Shown here piece by piece: positions 13,900-16,174 of a stretch of 16,174 bases of DNA. Position 1 is the stretch's first letter. Every line of letters begins with the position of its first letter. The notes below the pieces were generated by a model. The model ran no database searches. It saw nothing but the letters and a program-made list of their open reading frames with translations, and was not told where the DNA came from. The stretch comes from Thermomicrobiales bacterium (GTDB lineage Bacteria > Chloroflexota > Chloroflexia > Thermomicrobiales > UBA6265), in contig JAUJMG010000059.1 in NCBI GenBank assembly GCA_030446955.1, positions 1-16,174 on the forward strand, given 5' to 3'. The translations under genes were made by a program, and so were the position numbers.

Positions 13900-13928
13900 A
13901 GAGTATGGGAAGGTAGCTTCCGTGTCAA
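13900..13928 (-). promoter_or_regulatory. Promoter of the nine-gene operon with embedded dyad
   Basis: On the minus strand TTGACA (13923-13928) and TACTCT (13900-13905) are spaced by 17 bases, a near-consensus vegetative-type promoter. The dyad at 13904-13925 has left arm ACACGGAAG, centre CTAC and right arm CTTCCCATA, covering the spacer and the box edges. Its core GGAAG-CTAC-CTTCC matches the hydrogenase site (GGAAG-CCAC-CTTCT) and the padR site (AGCTATCTTCC). This is the only convincing promoter I see upstream of the operon. Confidence 0.7.
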
Positions 13929-13980
13929 CCCCCCGATCCTGATCGAGCGAGGAGTGAGGCAACAGTAGGTTCCAGACGTT

Positions 13981-14040
13981 GCGTGCAGTCGGCGCCCCTG
14001 CTTCCGTACGAAGAACGCTTCGTTACGGAAACCTGCACGC
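13981..14040. repeat. 60-base imperfect inverted repeat at the cluster/conjugation-module boundary
   Basis: Outer arms GCGTGCAG (13981-13988) and CTGCACGC (14033-14040) are perfectly complementary. Inside them TTCCGTACGAAG (14002-14013) pairs with CTTCGTTACGGAA (14018-14030) apart from one bulged base, around the loop AACG. No T-run follows on either strand, so it is not a typical intrinsic terminator. CTGCACGC occurs again at 14125-14132, again a few bases after CGGAA. A transfer or recombination structure of the neighbouring mobile element, or an RNA structure, are possible. Confidence 0.6.
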
Positions 14041-14165
14041 CGAGTCGGGTGAGGGCCGGTGGTCGGCCGGCATCCCTTCGCCAAGGGGACGAGCCAATGT
14101 GAGGTCGTTGCGCCGGAAGTTTTTCTGCACGCGGGCGGCAGAGGCGGGACACGATCGCCAGCCGT

Positions 14166-14180
14166 GCCGCTCTGGGCGGC
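14166..14180 (-). terminator. Possible terminator hairpin after the transglycosylase/M23 gene
   Basis: GCCGC (14166-14170) and GCGGC (14176-14180) form a 5-bp GC stem with a 5-base loop, six bases beyond the M23 stop codon. There is no T-tract, which is common in high-GC organisms but makes this a weak call. Confidence 0.3.
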
Positions 14181-14185
14181 ATCAG

Positions 14186-15226
14186 TCATCGACGGCATGA
14201 GGACGCAACGAGATTGGTCGGATCCACGGGAGTCGGTGCGTCACCCTTCTCCCGCCCGGGGTGAATCTCGAAGTGGAGATGGGCGGCCGTGGCGGCAGCG
14301 TTGCCCGTCGTCCCGACGTAGCCGAGCACGGTGCCGGCGGGAACATGGCCAGGGACGTGGGCGAAGCCGGAGAGGTGAGCGCCGTAGTAGTAGCTGCCGT
14401 CGTCGCCCCACAGGTGGAAGGCGAGGCCGCCCAACCGGTCGCTTCGCAGCTCGACCTCTCCTCCCACTGGGGCTACCACCGGCGTTCCCTGAGGGGCGAA
14501 CATGTCGACACCCTTGTGCTGCCGACGGCCGGAACGGGGGGCGAGCCACGTGTTTGTGAAGGTCGTCGGTCCTGCCACGGGGCAGACAACAAGGTTGGCG
14601 CTGCCTGCTCGCCCCACTTGATCTGCATGCCCAAGGACCCGAGCGACGTAGCCCTCGTCGTGGTTGTAACGAAGTAACGCCGCGCGCTCGTCTGTGATCC
14701 CGCCCTCCCGGCCGCCGCAGAGGTAGTTGGCGGCACTGGCTGCCGCGTCTTCGATGTCGTGCGGGTTGGCGACGCCGTCGCGGTCGGCGTCGACACCCCA
14801 GGCCTCAAAGGTGGCCGGGAGGAACTGCATCGGCCCCAGGGCCTGCTGCCAGGGGCCTGGCAGGCCGAACCATCCGAGCCACTCGCCGACGGGGAGGCGC
14901 ATCACCCCTTCCGTCCCGTCGAGCGGCGGGCCGACGATGAACGGCTGGGCCTCACCGGTGGCGGGGTCCGGACCCGATCCGCCCGACGTCCCGTGCCCGG
15001 ACTCGACGTGCCCGATGCCGGCCAGCAGCTGCCAGCGCAGGCCGGTGCACCAGCCGTCGGCGGCAAGGTAGGCAGCCAGCACGCGATCCGGGACGCCGTT
15101 GACGCTCCCAGTCGTCGCCGCGCCGGTTAATCCCGGAAGCAGCAGCACGGGGATGCAGAGCACCAGTCCTAACACCACGGCCGGCGGTACGCCGAGGACG
15201 ATCCACCAGGGTCGGTGAGGGCGCAC
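14186..15226 (-). CDS. Membrane-anchored lytic transglycosylase / M23 peptidase of a conjugation system
   Basis: This 346-residue cell-wall hydrolase has an N-terminal membrane anchor (hydrophobic about 8-36, including VVLGLVLCIPVLLLPG). Next comes an SLT-type lytic transglycosylase domain (about 45-205) with LAGIGHVESGHG (Glu75, probable acid), ALGPMQFLPATFEAWG (129-144) and the DADRDGVANPHDIEDAAASAANYLC region (146-170). Last is a LytM/M23 peptidase domain (about 213-335) with zinc-site residues His237 and Asp241 in HKGVD, His284, and His316/His318 in HLHFE. Together they cut glycan strands and peptide bridges. Such bifunctional enzymes are typical of actinobacterial conjugative plasmids and ICEs, where they open the wall for the secretion channel. 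The GTG at 15226 has no strong ribosome-binding site. Neighbouring plus-strand genes fit the same context. A partial paralogue of its anchor appears at 16121-16174. Confidence 0.9.
   Translation of the reverse strand: MRPHRPWWIVLGVPPAVVLGLVLCIPVLLLPGLTGAATTGSVNGVPDRVLAAYLAADGWCTGLRWQLLAGIGHVESGHGTSGGSGPDPATGEAQPFIVGPPLDGTEGVMRLPVGEWLGWFGLPGPWQQALGPMQFLPATFEAWGVDADRDGVANPHDIEDAAASAANYLCGGREGGITDERAALLRYNHDEGYVARVLGHADQVGRAGSANLVVCPVAGPTTFTNTWLAPRSGRRQHKGVDMFAPQGTPVVAPVGGEVELRSDRLGGLAFHLWGDDGSYYYGAHLSGFAHVPGHVPAGTVLGYVGTTGNAAATAAHLHFEIHPGREKGDAPTPVDPTNLVASSCRR
15135..15188. repeat. Direct repeat copy 1: codes for the anchor helix of the M23 protein
   Basis: These 54 bases match 16121-16174 in 45 positions, in the same orientation, 986 bases apart. 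Read on the minus strand this copy encodes PPAVVLGLVLCIPVLLLP, the membrane anchor of the transglycosylase/M23 protein. Confidence 0.8.
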
Positions 15227-15253
15227 GGCGAACTAGGCCGCGCTCCGTGCCGA

Positions 15254-15280
15254 GATTTCGCGGGGCACTCCCGCGAGATC
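15254..15280. repeat. 11-5-11 inverted repeat in the divergent promoter region of the conjugation genes
   Basis: Arms GATTTCGCGGG (15254-15264) and CCCGCGAGATC (15270-15280) pair at 10 of 11 positions, with the exception able to form G-U in RNA, around the loop GCACT. The repeat lies between the divergent M23 gene (start 15226) and the DUF6112-like gene (start 15381). An operator for a regulator of both directions is the simplest reading; a hairpin in the M23 or DUF6112-side transcript is the alternative. I saw no clear -35/-10 boxes in this 154-base gap. Confidence 0.6.
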
Positions 15281-15380
15281 GACGCGCCCTCCCCGGCCTA
15301 GTTGCTCGTTCCCGATGAGAGCGGAGGAGCGGTGCTCAGGATCCTCGCCCAGGTCAGTGTTACCCCGGACTCGGCCCGGC

Positions 15381-15617
15381 ATGCCCGGAGCTGAGCTCGT
15401 CCAGAAGCTGTTGAACTGGAGCCAGATGGTCGCCCTGTGGGGCAGCCTGGCTGCCCTGCTGGTGGGCGCCGCCATGTACGGGCTGGCCCGGGAAGGCGGG
15501 AGCTACGCCAACGCCTCTCGGGGCAAGGGACTGGCCATCGGCGGCGTGGTGGGGGCGATCCTCGCCGAGGTAGCGCCTACCGCCGTCAACCTGTTGTTCC
15601 AGGCGGCGTCGTCGTGA
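15381..15617 (+). CDS. DUF6112-like small membrane protein of a conjugation system
   Basis: From ATG 15381 the protein has 78 residues with two hydrophobic helices (about 13-34 and 49-72), separated by AREGGSYANASRGKG. The pattern of two helices, a short polar turn with SYANAS, and the ending PTAVNLLFQA resembles DUF6112-type proteins of actinobacterial conjugative elements, which look like VirB2/TrbC-type pilin or channel components. The function is not established. An upstream ATG at 15315 would add 22 low-complexity residues and is less likely. No clear ribosome-binding site is visible. The stop overlaps the next gene as GTGA, so the two are co-translated. Confidence 0.7.
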   Translation: MPGAELVQKLLNWSQMVALWGSLAALLVGAAMYGLAREGGSYANASRGKGLAIGGVVGAILAEVAPTAVNLLFQAASS

Positions 15618-16174
15618 AGGCCAAGGCAGTGGCCGTTGCCGCGCTGGTGGCGGCGTTCGTCCTTGGTCTCGCCGCCAGCGGCCTGCACGACAAGGCGTCG
15701 CCCGCCGATCGCCGCGCCTCGCTGGTTCGGCCCCCCGACACCCACGCCACGAGTACGGCCCGGGCTGCCGGTGCAGCGACCGAGAACCGGCAGAGTGAGG
15801 CGGGGGCACGTGCCGCCGCCATCGGCTACGCCACCGCCTCCCAGGACTGGCTCTACCTCAGCGACGACGAGATCGACCGCTCGATTCAGGCCATCGCCAC
15901 CCGGGCGGCGGGGTCGTCGCTCAGCCGGGAGACGGTGTCCGAGCTGCGGACGGCCCGCGACGCGCTGCGGAGGTCACCGGGACGGGTGTGGTGGCTCGTG
16001 CGCCCACTGGCCTCCCGGGTCGAGCGCTTCGAGCCGACCGGCGCGCGCGTGGCCGTGTGGATCGTCACCGTCCTGTCCGCCGCCGACGTGGACCTTCCTC
16101 AGGCGGCGCTGGTCGACTTGGGAAGCAGGAGCACGGGGATGCACAGCACCAGGCCCAAGACGGCGACCGGCGGG
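15614..16174 (+). CDS. Membrane-anchored conjugation-associated protein, 3' end cut by window edge
   Basis: The GTG at 15614 overlaps the DUF6112-like stop, and 187 codons are visible. An N-terminal hydrophobic segment (about 5-24, AVAVAALVAAFVLGLAASGL) suggests a membrane anchor or signal peptide. A polar linker and a helical region follow (WLYLSDDEIDRSIQAIATRAA, then LSRETVSELRTARDAL), and then a beta-rich part (RVWWLVRPLASRVERF and VAVWIVTVLSAADVDLPQ). Proteins of this layout follow DUF6112-type genes in actinobacterial conjugation modules; I know no function. From about codon 169 (base 16118) the sequence ceases to look like this family and runs antisense through a copy of the M23 anchor-coding sequence, so the last 18 codons are probably not native. 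Confidence 0.7.
   Translation, partial: MKAKAVAVAALVAAFVLGLAASGLHDKASPADRRASLVRPPDTHATSTARAAGAATENRQSEAGARAAAIGYATASQDWLYLSDDEIDRSIQAIATRAAGSSLSRETVSELRTARDALRRSPGRVWWLVRPLASRVERFEPTGARVAVWIVTVLSAADVDLPQAALVDLGSRSTGMHSTRPKTATGG
16121..16174. repeat. Direct repeat copy 2: fragment of a second M23-type anchor, antisense to the plus-strand gene
   Basis: These 54 bases match 15135-15188 at 45 positions. On the minus strand they encode PPVAVLGLVLCIPVLLLP, 16 of 18 residues identical to the M23 anchor, and most base differences are silent third positions. In that frame a stop follows after six further codons, at 16099-16101. This looks like the start of a paralogous gene joined abruptly to the plus-strand gene. 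Confidence 0.75.

Noticed and set aside
13848..14198. 116-residue minus-strand open frame before the operon
   Set aside because: It crosses the 60-base hairpin and the promoter, has no ribosome-binding site and a low-complexity protein. Only its last 12 codons are kept as a weak leader ORF.

Overview
The window reads as a high-GC actinobacterium, probably a soil lineage; I cannot place it further. The clues are high G+C with many GTG/TTG starts, frequent ATGA/GTGA gene overlaps, a [NiFe]-hydrogenase large subunit resembling the high-affinity actinobacterial group 1h type, a PadR/HAAS-type pair, and a conjugation module (SLT-M23 cell-wall hydrolase plus DUF6112-like protein). I see no rRNA, tRNA, CRISPR array or transposase. 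Both ends are cut: the hydrogenase gene runs off the left edge and a conjugation-type gene runs off the right edge.

Layout, right to left in the direction of transcription of most genes. (1) 14186-16174 is a piece of a conjugative or integrative element: a lytic transglycosylase/M23 peptidase on the minus strand, diverging from a DUF6112-like small membrane protein and a membrane-anchored protein on the plus strand. (2) 13712-14185 is a non-coding boundary with a long imperfect hairpin and one clear promoter. (3) 13711-4140 is a tightly packed nine-gene minus-strand operon, mostly joined by 4-7 bp overlaps. It encodes a SagB-type flavin oxidoreductase, a fusion of an isonitrile-hydratase-like DJ-1/PfpI domain with an alpha/beta-hydrolase, an acyl-CoA dehydrogenase, an AMP-dependent ligase, an acyl carrier protein, a class II aldolase, a divergent acyl-CoA dehydrogenase-like protein, a DapB-like reductase and a 4'-phosphopantetheinyl transferase. 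(4) 4054-2521 holds a DUF4331 protein and an unknown protein. (5) 2230-1197 is a PadR regulator overlapping a HAAS-like partner. (6) 1060-1 is the hydrogenase large subunit.

The operon looks like a self-contained biosynthetic pathway. The ligase activates an acid and loads it on the carrier protein, which the PPTase primes. Two acyl-CoA-dehydrogenase-fold proteins, the SagB-like flavoenzyme and the DapB-like reductase would adjust its oxidation state, and the aldolase and alpha/beta-hydrolase could make or break C-C or thioester bonds. I recognise no described cluster with this gene set, and the product is unknown.

The best regulatory signal is one I found by comparing promoters. The promoters of padR, the hydrogenase gene and the nine-gene operon each have a -35-like box, a 17-bp spacer and a -10-like box. 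In each, the spacer is covered by a 9-4-9 dyad related to AATAGGAAG / CYAY / CTTCCTATT. This suggests that one regulator, most simply the local PadR protein, controls itself, the hydrogenase and the pathway. Functional statements below rest on motif recognition by eye; no database search was possible.
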